From Mytilus californianus (Eukaryota; Mollusca; Bivalvia; Mytilida; Mytilidae), in the NCBI RefSeq assembly GCF_021869535.1, contig NW_026262701.1:41791278-41855277 (forward strand): a DNA stretch of 64,000 nucleotides, written 5' to 3'. The notes under the pieces were generated by a model. It ran no database searches, was not told the DNA's origin, and was given only the letters and a program-made list of their open reading frames with translations. Each line of letters starts with the position of its first letter. The first letter of the stretch is position 1. This document shows, piece after piece, positions 24,201 to 39,200 of this stretch. Both the position numbers and the translations under genes were made by a program.

Positions 24201-27200
24201 TAGTTTCAGAGATATAAGTCAACAAGCATTCTGAGAGTATTGCATGGCAATACATAGTCCCCTACGGGTTAAAAATTAATTGTACTGGAACAAAATGCTA
24301 ACTTGATCTATAACTTGTCGTCATGGTGTAAACTATATAACAAATATCAAGTCAATATCTTCAAGCATGACGAAAAAAAAGTGCAGAAAACTGATAATTT
24401 AAGTGAATTTTCTAAGTCCAAGGACCATAAGTCCATAACTCTGCAAAAAATCATCAAAACGAAACAAAATTCAAACTTGGTCTGTAACTTGTCATGATTA
24501 AACTATATACCAATTATCAAATCAATATCTTCAAGCATGATGAAAAAAAGTGCGGAAAACTGATTATTTGAGTGAATTTTTTAAGTCCAAGGACCATAAC
24601 TCTGCACAAAATCATCAGACTGGAACAAAATTCAAACTTGATCTGTAACTTGTCATGATAAAACAATGTACCAATTAATAAATCAATATCTTCAAGAATG
24701 GCGAAAAAAAGTGCGGAAAACTGAATATTTGAGTGAATTTTCTAAGTCCAAGGACCATACCTCTGCACAAAATTTTAGACCGGAACAAAATTCGAACTTG
24801 ATTTGTAACTTGTCATGATAAAACAATATACCAAATATCAAATCAATATCTTCAAGCATGAAGAAAAAAAGTGTGGAAAACTGATTTGCCGGACTGACAG
24901 AAGGACAGACAGACGGACAGACGGACGGAGTGCAAACCTCAAGTCCCCTTCAACTTCGACGTAGGGGACTAAAAAGGCATTTTCCCCCTAAGTTCTATTT
25001 TAAGCCATGTCTGACATGTTGGTTGGCAGGCAGGGTCATCAGACACATTTTTAAACTAGATACCCTAGTGATGATTGTGGCCAAGTTTGGTTAAATTTGT
25101 CTCAATTGTTTCAGGTGAGAAGATTTTTGTAAAGATTACAAAAATTTAAGAATGATTGTTAAATTTGACTTTAAAAGGCAATAGCTCCTTATGGGGTCAA
25201 TTGACCATATTGGTCATAGTGACTTATTTGTAGATCTTACTTTGTTGAACATTATTGCTGTTTACAGTTTATCTCTATCTATAGTAATATTCAAGATAAT
25301 AACAAAAAACTGCAAAATTTCCTTAAAATTACGAATTCAGGGGCAGCAACCCAACAACGGCTTGTCTGATTCGTCTGAAAATTTCAGGACAGATAGATAG
25401 ATAGATCTTAACTGGATGAACATTCTACCCCATTGTCAAATTTGCTCTAAATGCTTTAGTTTCAGAGATATAAGCATAATACTGCATTTTACCCCTATGT
25501 TCTATTTTTAGCCATGTTGGCCATCTTGGTTTGCAGGCGGGGTCATCAGACACATTTTTTAAACTAGATGATTGTGGCCAAGTTTGGTTAAATTTGGCAG
25601 AGTAGTTTCAGAAGAGAAGATTTTTGTAAAAGATTACAAAAATTTACGAAAAATTGTTAAAAATAGACTATAAAGGGCAATAACTCCTAAAGGGGTCAAT
25701 TGACCATTTTGGTCATGTTGACTTTTTTGTAGATCTTACTTTGCTGAACATTATTGATGTTTACAGTTTATCTCTATTTATAATAATATTTATGATAATA
25801 ACCAAAAACTGCAAAATTTCCTTAAAATTACTAATTCAGGGGCAGTAGTTTCAGAGGAGGATGACGACGAAAAATGGACGACGACGGACGACAGACAACG
25901 GACAACAAACGAAGGACGACAGACTACGGACGCCAAGTGATGAAAAAAGCTCACTTGGCCCTATGGGCCAGGTGAGCTAACAATTAGCTGCTTCTAAAAG
26001 TAGATTCTAATGCACTTAAAACTGGCAAAAACTGGCAAAGTTTAGCTTCAACCATTAGGTAACAAAGAGTTACAAAAAGTACAGGACAATTTTTGAGACT
26101 TAAAACGGAGTTACTCTATAATGATAATCTTACCTTGGTTAATTGGGTTATCTACATAATACAACTTGTAATTTTTGGACTGATATTCAGTTGAAAGCTG
26201 TTGTAAAATTGAATTCAACTCATTGGCTCTCTAAAATCAGAAAACAAAATAAAATGACACATTTATAATAAGAATAAAAGTTGACATTTTAAATGATCAT
26301 GTCATAAATAACATTTATAATAAACTGTTGACACAGATATATGTCTTGCCTTTTTGTAATTATGATAGTATAATGTGAATGCTGAAACTAAATTTATTTG
26401 ATTTTGTACAGTAAATGAACACTTCAAAGATATGAACTATTACTGAATAACAAAAATTTATACTGTGAAATCATTTCTTCATGGTACCAATTTTTGTGGA
26501 TTGAGGAAAACTTGCATTTTTGTGGTTGAGACAAAATGTGTATATACACAAGCTTATAGTTTGTACTTTGTTGAATATTTAAATTTGTGGTTGACCTAAA
26601 CCCACTTAAACCACGACAATTGGTATCTCACAAATGATACTGAATTCACAGTATATTGTATACCGTACATCTGTGGTTAAATTTCTCATTGTGTCGTTTG
26701 AATTCATCCATCCTGTGCATGGGGACACCTGCAATGCACATACAAAATATTATAAACCTTTTGTGAAAAATTTATTTAAAATTTTCCTACAGTAAATATT
26801 TACAGAACAGAAAAAGGTCTAATGACAAATGTAATGAGAATTAAATAAATTTATACAACAATACTTTTTTTTTAAAACTTAATATCTTACTATTAAGCAG
26901 TAATTGAAGTGGTACCACAATACCAGATAAATGTTTTTATATATACATTATGTATATAAAAGAGTGTCAAGATAGCATAAAATTTAATAGCTATTGGGTC
27001 ATCTAAAGTTGACAATACCACACAAAAAGAAAAAATTATACATATCTATATATAAAGAAATGCACAAATTTATTAAAACTTGCATATTAATAGCAACTTA
27101 AACTAATAAAAAATATTATAGTTATAAAGATTATTTTAAAGGAGTTAATTTGATGTGTATACTAGGTTGCCATGACGCTTTACAATGAAATAAGACTTAA

Positions 27201-30200
27201 CATAAAACATTGGAATGATTGATTCACATGTACCTGTAAACAGTTAAAATAATCGTAGAAGTTTGCATATGTGACATCATTTCTAAGTGAACCAATAGGA
27301 TGGATTCTACTGTGCAGACTGTCATACAATACCCTGCCATCTGCAAGTGCTGTAAGGAAAACATGACTGCCCTTAGGTAGTGTTTGATCCTGCAAAATAA
27401 CATGATTTACGTTATATCAATTTTCATATAACATAGTGGCTCTAGAGAGCATTTGTTGCTCACCTAGGTGTATGTGCATCTTCAACAATAGACACTCTCT
27501 AATATTGTGGACTAGAATAATATTCATGACCAAAATCCATTTTTTGTTGATCTTGTATTGCTGATAAGAGACATAACACTAAAAACGGGTAAAAATCATC
27601 ATTAAAGACAGTGGCGGATCCAGGGGGGGGGAAGGGGTTCAGGCATTGGAACCCCCCCTTTTTTTTGACGATCAATGCATTTGAATGGGGACATATAGGT
27701 GGAACCCCCCCCTCTTTTATAAATGGCTGGATCCGCCCCTGTTAAAGAGCAATAACTCCAATAAGGAGTGAACTGAAGATATTATTTGCCTTATTTGTAC
27801 ATCTTGTCTTGCTGATCAATTTTGCTATTTAAAGTTTCTCTCTATCTGATACAGTATTTAAGTTATTATTCAAAAACGCAAAAAATTGATATAAATCATT
27901 ATTAAAGGGCAATAACTCCTAAAAGAAGTCATCTGACAGTTTTGATGTAAACAGACGATAGGTAGATCTCATCATTATAAACATTTCTGTCTATTCAGGT
28001 TTTCTCTATTTATAGCGATTTCAAGATAATAGACAGAACTTACATTTTACCCATAGGTTTTATTTTTAGCCATGTTGGCAACGTTGGTTGGCAGGCGGGT
28101 GTCATCCGACTCTTCATTTTAATTGATACCCTAATGATGATTGTGGCCAAGTTTGGTTAAATTTGGCACAATTGTTTCAGAGGAGATAATTTTTGTGAAA
28201 GTTAACGAGGATGACAGACACCAAGTGATGAGAAAAGGTCACTTGGCCCTATGGGCCAGGTAAGCTAAAAATGGTTGATTTTCTGAGTTGCAATTGGATA
28301 TTTGGAATTTTACACATAGCAAGATCTTTCTTATAACTTAATATAGTACTGCTCTTTTGTTGGCACGTCATATCAAACATGTTTCAATAAAAATCAAAAT
28401 TGGTTTAATAGCAGATACAATATAGGTAATCATAAAGGTAAACTCTTCGAATGTTAGTTGTTCCATGCTGTTATATGTGACAATAAAATGCAAATCTAAC
28501 TCATAAGAAATAGATCAAGAAAAAATTACCAAGTATTTCAGTGTTTGCATTGTGTTGTTCTTCATTTGATCGGGTTTGGTCATGTGATCAATAGTATCTG
28601 GATGTCTGAAAGTAAATTATGTTATGCAAATTATAATGGTAATTATGGATAATGTTAATTTCTTTTGACAGAGAAATAGGTATTCTAAGAAGGAATTTTG
28701 GAAATCAGAAATTATTGCCAAGTTTTTTTTTCAATGCAAAAAAATGTGACAGTATTAGGTTCGCAATAATAAAAACCCGCATTCATGAATTCAGTTGTGA
28801 TTTTTCTACATAAAATTTTTGGCAATCTCATTAATTAGATTCACATTTTTTCCAGGTCAAGGGGCTGGGTTTGCAATAATAAAGAGATGCATTTATATCT
28901 GAATTTACAGTATGGAATTAAGGAAAAATTTCCTAATAAACAAGAGTGCACATGCTGAAATGTCTAGCCTGTTTTACTGACCATTGATTATATTGAAAGT
29001 CTTAAAGATAAAGCTTTTACTACAAATATCACATAAACTTAACATTTTAAAGATCCATGACAATGAGGTCAAGGTCAGATAAATCCTGACAGACAGACAA
29101 GTTCACCTTACAATTATTCCATACACCAAATATAGATGGTTTCTGCTTATAGTATTTGGAAAACAGACCAAAACACAAAAACTTAACATTGACTAATGAA
29201 CCATGAAAGTTAGGTCAAAGTCAGATGGTACCTACCAGACAGACATGTGCACCTTACAATCATTTCATACACAAATAAAGTTGACCTGCTGCTTATAGAA
29301 TTTGTTAAACTGACCAAAACACAAAAGCTTAACATTGACCAATGAACCATAGAAATGAGGGAAGGTCAGATGAAACCTGCCAGACTGACATGTATCCCTT
29401 ATAATCATCCCACACACCACATTTATAGTTGACTTACTGTTTATAGTATCTGAGAAAAGGACCTAATCATGTAACTTTAACTTTGATCACTGTTCAAATA
29501 ATGAAGTCAAGGTCAGGTGAAAGCTGTCTGACATGTAGACTTTGCAAGGACCCCATATACCAAATATAGTTATCCTATTACTCCACAAAAAAACTTAAAA
29601 ATTTTTTTCAAGCAGTCGCTGAGCCAGGAAAATGAGGTCAAGACACTGGACATATGACAGACCGAAACTTTGTAACATAAGTTATCTGCCTACAAGGTAT
29701 GAAGCATCCAGGTCTTCTTCCTTCTGAAATATAAAGCATTATATAAATAGTTTACATTGCTGCCCTGGATAGTAATCCCTATGTCTCCAATACTGTGACT
29801 TTAGTCACAGGCAAGATTATAAAAATGGACCATACTTCAAAGAATAAACCAATGATATTTGTAGTGATCTTCAAACTAAACATTGTGGAAGCTTAAATTG
29901 ATTAGTACAGATTTCATACCCTTACTGGTAGATCAATATTACCCCTTGTGTCTATATGAACAGTTTTCTTAGATACTTGTTTCAAATATGTTGGAATGTT
30001 TCATAATTTACAACAAATGAGCCACCTATCATCTCTTACCACATCATTGATATGCATAATATACAAAATCTTGTTGTATTATTTTTTACTTATTTTTTTG
30101 TAGCATATTTTGTTTACATTTTTTGTATCGTTATTGGAACATGCCTTGAAGATAGCAAATTGAATTTCCCATGCTGTTTTCTATGATGTAGATATCAATT

Positions 30201-33200
30201 GGCTACCTTCAAGGCATGTTCCAATAAAGATACAAAAAAATGTAAACAAAATATGCTACAAATAAAACAAAAATTGAAGAAAAAAAAGAATTTATCAAAA
30301 ACAAACTTACCCATTACAGACATCATTGCCAACCAAAGCATAGAATAGAATCACTGGGTAATCTGCTGTTGGGTTACGGAACATACTACAAGACAAATAT
30401 ATTTTGTACATACAATATACTCTGCTCATTATGAGTAAATTTCTTCATGAAGACTTTTACAATGAGATAGTTATATATAGACTATTCATTACATACTAGC
30501 ACAGAAGCATTTTATTTGAAACTTTAAATAAGTTGTCAAAATTAAGTCTTTTATTTCAATTAATGTATTCAATTATACTAATGTTTAATATTCATGCATT
30601 CTCATTCCAAATCTCAATCTCAATGAAAAGAAATTGAGAACATATAATGAAACAGTTTTTATCAGTTTTGTCCAGTGCTGAAATGTTCAGTGTATAAGGG
30701 TAAAGTATGGTGATTTATATGATAAAGCTTTAAGGGAGCTACCATTTGATTTTTATGGGGGGGGGGGCTAGGATGAAATTTGAAAAAAATAGGCAGGACA
30801 GGAGTTTTGAGTAAAAAAAAAAGGCAGGATGAGCGACTTGGCAAAAAAAAAGGCAGGATGATAATTTATGTTAAAAAAAAAGGCAGGATAAACTAAAAAA
30901 AAAAAAGGCAGGACCGAAAAGAGTGAAAAATAAAAAGGCAGGACAACATTTTTCATCCTAGCCCCCCCCCCCCCCCCATAAAAATCAAATGGTAGCTCCC
31001 TAAAAGTCATTTGCAACATTTGTGGTTAACGTTTGAAGCCAATTGCAGTTGAGTAAGGTTGTGTGTGTTTTCTATTGCTCAAGCCTAAAAAAAAAAACAT
31101 AAATAAATAAAGATTTATTACACATTTCTTTTATAATTTTATACTTGAGATTGATTGATTGTTGATGTTTAATGTGATTCAAGAAATTATTATGGTATTG
31201 GGATTTCATTTAAAAATTTCAGGTCTAGGATATTCCTTCTTTTTGTATTTTTGATTGAGTGTTGGTGATTAATGTCACTTTCACTAGGCTATATTGTGGT
31301 TGTCAGTTTTTTATTGGTTTATGGAAGCCGGAGTTCCTGGAGAGAATTACCGACCTTCAGCAGAAAAACTGACAATCTGAGTTAGTTAAGATTGGAATCT
31401 AATGCACCTGCCACGTGCGGGGTTTGAACTCACAACTTCAGTGTTGACAGGCTAGTGATACTTAATCTACTTTAATTATTTAGACCACTCTGCCAACAAG
31501 ACCCTTTATGTGTAAGCAGCAACTATTCATCTATTGTGGGTCAACAGGGTTTTGTTTGATTCTAAACTTCTTGATAAACAAGTAGTTTGTTTCAGAGAAG
31601 AAAGTATTTTTATTGAAAATTTGTTAAAAAAAATAACAAAAATTTCTATTTGAGAAAAAAAAACATGCCTCCCACAAAAGATGAATGCTTGGTGCTATTA
31701 CATTCGCATAATTCTCTTTCTATAGCATATTCAAATGTCAAGTTGAGAATGGAAATGGGGAATATGTCAAAGAGACAAACAATCCAACCAAAGAGCAGAC
31801 AACAGACGAATTAAGGCCACCAATGTGTTTTTCTTTGTAGATGTATGCATGTTTTACTAAGAATGTCATATACAGATGCATGTACATATTTTTTTTTGTG
31901 TGTGTCAATGTATTACAAAGTGCCCTTTTGAGTGTTGATGTGCAATTTTTGACAGCTGGGAGAAACATTGCATGTATTATCATAGCAAGGGATAACAAAC
32001 CTTAACATTATATCATCCATTGAACCAGATCTAGCACCTGGTACAGAAAAAGAAAGTTTATTTAAAACTATGAAGGATTTCCTTAGAACACAGTATGAAT
32101 TATAAGTGTAGAACAAATGAAACTTATCCATAATTGTTTGATTTGACCTTATGATTGTCAATTTTTTTTTTTTCATTTATTTTATGGTAAAATTTGCATC
32201 TCTAAAAAGGACTCTGCCTTAACATTTGAACGTATTTTTCACTTATGCAATAAAACCATAATATCTACTCAACCTTTTTATTGCATAAATCTATTCTGCA
32301 AGTATAGACCAGGGTTGCATTCAATATCATAGCGGCTACGTAGTGCTACGTAGATTTATGACTACTGAACGAGTAGCTAGCCTAGCTGCTATCGATATCT
32401 ATGTAGCAACTAGGTTAGCTACACATTCAATAGTCATAAATCTACTTAGTCCTATGTAGCCGCTACGATATTGAACGCAACCCAGTTCTAAACATATCTT
32501 ATAACTAACCATTGACTGCAATGTTTTGATAATCTCTATGGTTACATCTATTTCTTGCCTTCAGTCTCATATAAACAGAATCTGTAGGTCCATGGTTAAT
32601 CAATGGATAAGGGTTTGGTATAAATCCTTTAAAAGAAATTATCTGATGCTTTAAGGTAAGTTCATGTACTTAAAAATAATATGTCAGGGAATTTTTAAAC
32701 TAGTGTATTCTGCTGAAAATATTTAGTTAGCTGTTACAAAACACCTACCATTTTATTTGGAAAACATCCAAAAAAACAAATAAACAACAAGAAAAATGTC
32801 TATAAAGATTTCATATTGCTAAAAACTTTCAACATAAAAACTGTATTCAGTTCAAGAAATTAATATATCATGCAACTATTTTCCATTATTTTGGCATACA
32901 CAATATGGTCTGATTATTCTGTGCTCATCAGTGGTTAAAATTAAGTTTAGTTGAAATCATTTTTGCCTTTAACTGATTTTGCCAATGTGACCAGTTGTGA
33001 AAAAAGTTACCAAGATTGAGGATTAACATACAAAAAGAAAACAATGCTTATACCACCAGAATAAGACATCAATGCTTGACCATTTGTATCATCTTTAAAT
33101 AATAATGCATTAGTGTTTTACATTGCATAAATTGAAATTTGACATTTCTCCACCGTGACGAAGGAAATAATTAAACTTCAGAGAGTTAAAATTTTGTATT

Positions 33201-36200
33201 ACCCTTGATGCAGTTGTAAAGAAGATCGAATTCTTAATAGATGGCTTAAATAGTTAAGATCTTAGTACGATCTTGTCAACAAATTGTTACCGGTACAAAT
33301 TACATAGAATTATGACATTATCTTTTTCTTTTACAGTGTCACTATTTAAGATATTGATAACCATTGCACATTTATCTGTTAAACATTTTAGTTTTCCATT
33401 TGTAAGCCCAAACTTATTTCAACATTAGGGTAATCACCAATATTATAGATTGCAAAGAAAAATAAAGTTAATATTTCCCAGCTTAATTACTTACCAGTCA
33501 TAGATGATAGTTCTGGCCAATCAAGTTCATTTTCTAAAATATTCAACAATGGTTCAAAAACAACCTAAAAAAAAAATTTACGAAGCTCTATTTAGTAAAT
33601 AATGATACATACTGATGACAAAGGCAATGAAAAACATTAATTTCCCCCATCTTTTTACAAAAAAAGGTCAGGCTTGTACATTGTATAACCAAAAAAATAT
33701 ACAGTTCAAAGATCACTGTATCAAATTTTTGGAGAACTTGTCAACTAGATTAAAAGAAATTCTACAAAAATCAAACATCTATAGATGGCATAATTTTGAG
33801 GCCATTGCTGGCTCAGGGCAAAGTGTGTTCATCTAGGATTGTCAGTTTTCCTTCCTAATATATAAGTGGTACTCTCTGGGCACTCTGGCTCCCTCTACCA
33901 ATAAAAACTGGCTGCAATGATATAACCAAGTGTGCTGAAAGTGGCATTAATCACCAACAATCAATCAATCAATCACAAAAAAATACTAGATCTGGAATTT
34001 CAAATCAAAACACCAATCATAACAATTTCTTGAATTTCAGCAATTACTGTATAAATGTATCTTACATATGACATTTCTGTTGTGTTAAACCATTCTCTTG
34101 GCAAGTGGAAGTGAGCACTGATTGAATCTCCTAAGACAACAGCTCCTCTTTGCTGACTGTTCAGACATAACTGGTCTTCATATGCATTTCCTGAGCTATC
34201 AGCACCCTGATATTTGAACAAAAACAATAGAAATGCTGGTCAAACATGGAATTTGAAGGAATTGCATCAGTTAAAGAAACCAAAAAAACAAATTGATATG
34301 TATATTTATCAATTATGGACTTTTGAGGAGGTCAATAAGCTATATATGGACCTGTTCAGATTGAATTGACCGAGGACGAAGTCAATATAATCTAACAGGT
34401 CCACATGTAACTTATTGACTGAGCGAAAGTCCTTATTAATATAAATATTACATATATAAATAGTGTATTATGGAAATAGACTTCAGTGTTCTTTCTGTGT
34501 ATTTTACATTGTTTTTTTTACCGTCAATATATATCTAATAGAACATAGCATCCATATAATTAAATACTCTTTGAATCACGTGTTTGTAATTACCAATGAA
34601 AAAAGAAGAACACTACACCATATGTAATATTATCTATTATGTATAGCATGAAATGACATTCAAAAGTTTTGTCTGAAGAATGTTGGGAATTTATCTATTA
34701 CAAGTAAAATCTTTCAAAAAGTGGTATGCAATTGTAAAGTACTAAATCCAAATAACATAAAATTAAGTTTTGTGTGACTTATATTGGTTTTAATTAAGTA
34801 CAAACACAGTATACTGCTTCCACTTTTTATAAGTTCTAAACAAATTATATTCCTTGCAAATATCATGTTCTCATTACTCAACAGGATTCTTATCTGCTAT
34901 TCAAACAGGAAATGTCAACACTGTGGCTGTGAATTTGTGCCAGGTGTGCTTGACTCTGATCTAAATCGACTAGGATTGACAGTTTTCCAGTTTTTCAAAG
35001 ATCATTGGTTCTCTCTGGGTACTCCAGCTTCCTCCACCAATAAAAACTGGTTGTAATTGTTATTATATAGCAAAGTGTGTTGAAAGTGGTTTTAAACATC
35101 AACAAAATTTTATTCAAACTTAACCGCGTTTTATTCATTATTTCTAAACTTGGTATTAACAAATCTAAATCCAATTTTGATATATTTTACGTGTTGAAAT
35201 ATTAACATGTTCATAATTTTTTGGTAGAATGCATTATCTCCCATGTTTAGAGTGTTTTTCATTCAAGTCTTTTTTTTAAATGCATGCAGTCTATTCTTAT
35301 TTGGTCCAGTAATAAAATCAAACTTTAAATAGTGGGAAAAAAATTTTTGGTTTTGTTTTCAGATTGGTGTACTATGTGAAGACTGGTTATATAATCCTAA
35401 ATGCAATTTTCTTATCCTGTGTCATATTTTTGTAAGTTTATTCTAATAATCCATGTTTACTTACATATATCCCATTACAGTTAGTATCTTTGTTTACATC
35501 TGAGAAATGAGGCCTGTAAAAATACCAATAAACTGCTGACATAATAATATCCATGAGAGTGAGATGTGTCAATGCTAATACATTTGCATACTAAATAAAA
35601 TGAACCTACCACTAGTGGTTCCCCTTAAACTGACTTTAATAACAAACTTTAACATGTGAACTAGGCAAAAGTTAAAAAGTCAATTGACCATGACTGAGGG
35701 GACTGGGCCAAATAATCTCCATGAAAATGAGATGTACCAATGTTAATACAACAGCATACCAAATATAATTGACCTACCACTAGTGGTTCCCCTTAATCTG
35801 ATCTATTGTTTCATATTTTTCATGTCAGGGCCTAAGTTATAGCTGACTATACGGTATGGGTTTTTCTCATTGTTGAAGGCCGTACTGTTGCCTATAATTG
35901 CTTACATCCACTTCATTTGAACTTTGGTGGATAGTTGTCTCATTGGCAATCATACCACATCTCCTTATTTTTATATAGATGCCAAAAACAGCACAACTAA
36001 GTCAAGCTTTTTTTAGCTTATCTTTATTCAATGATGTCACAAAGGCAAAACTAAAGATTTGCAAGACAAAACTGATTTTAGTTAAATGAAGGTCAGAGAA
36101 AAAGTAAACACCTTTTGATTAAAAAAAATAGACAATGGATCAGGATTAGTATAAACTGGCTAAAATTAGAGAGATTAAACATTCTACTACTGCATTGAGT

Positions 36201-39200
36201 GAGACACAAGGCTTGCCAAGCAATTTAAATATTTAAAATTTACCATTAAGGTGGATACATATTGTATAGCACAAGATACAGTCATGGACTCTGTTTCTCT
36301 AAGCACTGTTTATATAACAATCATGAAAACTTAACATAATCGACTACTTTAATATGAAGATGTTATGTGGTTTCCTAATTCAACAAAAGAATTGAATATG
36401 TAAATTTTATTTTTCTTCTTTCTTTTTATTTTTACTCTGGATATCTCATTATCTTAAATATATAGCCAAGGCTATCACAGTAGACATTTTTTTCATACAA
36501 ACATTTGCACATCACACTTAAAGTTTGCAGAGAAATTTTGATTGGAAATGACAAAATACATCAGACAGTCATGAAGACAACACATTATATATAATATACA
36601 TGGAACACTTTTCCAGCTAACTAGGTAAGTTTTTCCATGACAGATGGGTATATAACTAACATTTCAGTGTTCACTTTACCTGGAACCAGGATGTATATCT
36701 TTGCTTCCATCATCACAGTCTTTTCCTCTCCATGATGTTCCTCTAAATGTCTATAAAAAAAGTATTAAAAATTATAATGAACCTTTAACAAGAATTGTTC
36801 TTTGCTTTGACCTTTCAACCTGATCTAAACAGGAAATGAATATTTGGGGTAATTTAGAGCTTGAAAATTTTGTAAAAGAATTTAAAATTGCCTATAAGAT
36901 TGAAGATAACTAGATATCATGTTTTCTATGTTGTTGGGTTGCTGTCTTATTCACTCACACCTTTTTTTAGCTAAATAAAAGTTGCTTTTTTAAATCAAAC
37001 ACCTGACACCTCTTTGGGCAGACAAGAGAAATACCAGTACTTAAAAGGTGTAAAAAAGACATAGGGGTACATGATGCAAAAGCAACATTTTCAAGATTTT
37101 CACAATGAACACATTTTGAAACTTATGAAAATAAAAAGTCTGAAGTACATAATAATTTTCTTCTTTTCTGTATTTTCATTTTTTATTTGAAGAAATATTT
37201 CTATCTAGAAAAAAGCAGTTTAATGTTGTATGACTTCACACATTTAACCTTAAATACCTTCATGACACTAAATCTGTCACCATCTAAATCAACTGCTGGC
37301 ATATGACCATCAAATATTCTGAAATAATTAAGGTAACATTTAAATAATTATGTTGACATATAGACTATGGATTGAAGTCCATGTATTGAAACTTGGAATT
37401 CCAAAAATCACACAGATCAAACATTAAAATAGCAGCTGCACAATTTTGTGTCCAGAAGAATAATCTGTTCAAGTTTGTTTGAATTCTGTTAGGCAGTTTC
37501 TATGAAGTTGTGTATTTATAAAGTGTGACCTGAAGGACATCGATGGCAAGATGAGAGAATACCCTAAGTGTCTCATAAGCTTTGCTGTCAGGCAGCACAC
37601 AAGTCAGTAAGGAACTGCCAACCCTTCCGAAGCACATGAATACGCTCATAATTTTTTTTTTTGGGGGGGGGGGGGCCTCGGTGGCCGAGTGGTCTAAGTA
37701 GTTACTACTGTAATCACTAGCCAGTCAACACTGAGGTTGTGAGTTCGAACCTCGCTCGTGCAGGTGCACTCGACTCCAATCTCAATATTTCATTGGGTTT
37801 CTATTGCTCTGATGTTATATTTTCTGTGTTGTATTTAGTGCTCTGTTATTTGTCTTTTTCCTTTTGGTCATTGTGCTATTTCCTTTTTTTTGACTTGTCG
37901 TTTTAGATTGCCACATCAGTAAATCTCCTAACTTTTTTGTACTTTTCGTTAGGTTAGAGGGTGGGGGTTCTAAATGAGAACATATAAAAATAAGAAGATG
38001 TGGTATGATTGCCAATGAGACAACTCTCCACCAGAGACCAAATGACAAAGAAGTTAATTAACATCTATAGGACACCGTACAGCCTTCAAAGTGAGCAAAG
38101 CCTAAACTGCATAGTAAGTAACAGAAAAATAAGAAGATATAGTATGGCATGCAAATGTCACAACTTGCAGGACAGAAAAATGAAACATGAAACACTAGAG
38201 ATTAAACAACAAAAATCTTACTGTATAACAGACATATTAAAGTAAGATGCTTATGAAAGGTATTTAGTTCCCTGCTTGTTGCACCAATTGTGTTAATTGC
38301 TCTTCATATGCAATAAAATGCTCCGCTGGGGCGCAGCTTGATACGACCGCAGAGGTCAAACCCTGAACAGTTGGGGCTAGTATGGACACAACATTCAAGT
38401 TTGATACAGCACTGAATTTGGATTGTAATTAAATATTTGACACAGCATAGGTTTCTGACACAGAATGAAAGTGGTCTAAGAACTTATAATTTTTTAATTT
38501 ACCTATTCATACATGTGATGGACTGTGAAACTCAGATCAGGAGATTGGGAAATTTTGGTCAGGAGATTAGGACTCAGATCAGGAGGTTTTTAATCGACAT
38601 AAATTTTGTCGTAAATGTAACCGTGTGCTGTAAAAATGGTCTTTTAAAGTGTGTTTTCTTCAACTTTCCATCCAATTTATTATGTTTATAGTACCCTTGT
38701 ACTTATAAAGTTTCTCCATCTTTATATTTTACATGTTCAATCTAACATTTTTTTTTTTCAGTATGTTCTTTAAATTTTTTACTTCATATTCTATAAAACA
38801 TTTATTGCAACCAGAACATTTGTTTAACTATCTGCAAATAGCTTTTGTTTGCATACTCAGAAAATCATTCAAACTGTAAAACAAGGGTCATAGTTATTAT
38901 ATAAATTTCAATTTAAGCCTTGAAAGGAAGTATAGAAACCTCAAATAATTTTCAAATTATTATTTTTTTATTTGTCCTAAGACATTTAAAATCATTTATT
39001 TACCATCCTTTTATGATTATTTGTTCAATTTATATTTTATTTATATTCTTTTAAAAATTTTCATTATTAAAAGGAAAGTAACTTAAAACAGGATAAATCA
39101 AGGGAAGTAACCCAATAAATACACAGTTTTTGTTACACAACGGCAGTTAGCCTGAGGTAAAAAATCATTGATTACCAGTATGTTTGACACCCAAGCTGAC

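Noticed and set aside
29690-29722. Possible 30-nt cassette exon of AOAH between exons 12 and 13 (acceptor TATTTCAG, in-frame 30 nt)
   Set aside because: The donor (CTT|GTAGGC) is poor, the ten residues have no counterpart in the family, and the segment is part of the family G repeat. Exon 12 joins exon 13 in frame without it.
37674-37751. tRNA-Ser/Leu-like gene with intact A and B boxes
   Set aside because: No pairing acceptor stem at the 3' side and continuation into SINE body; best explained as the head of a SINE.
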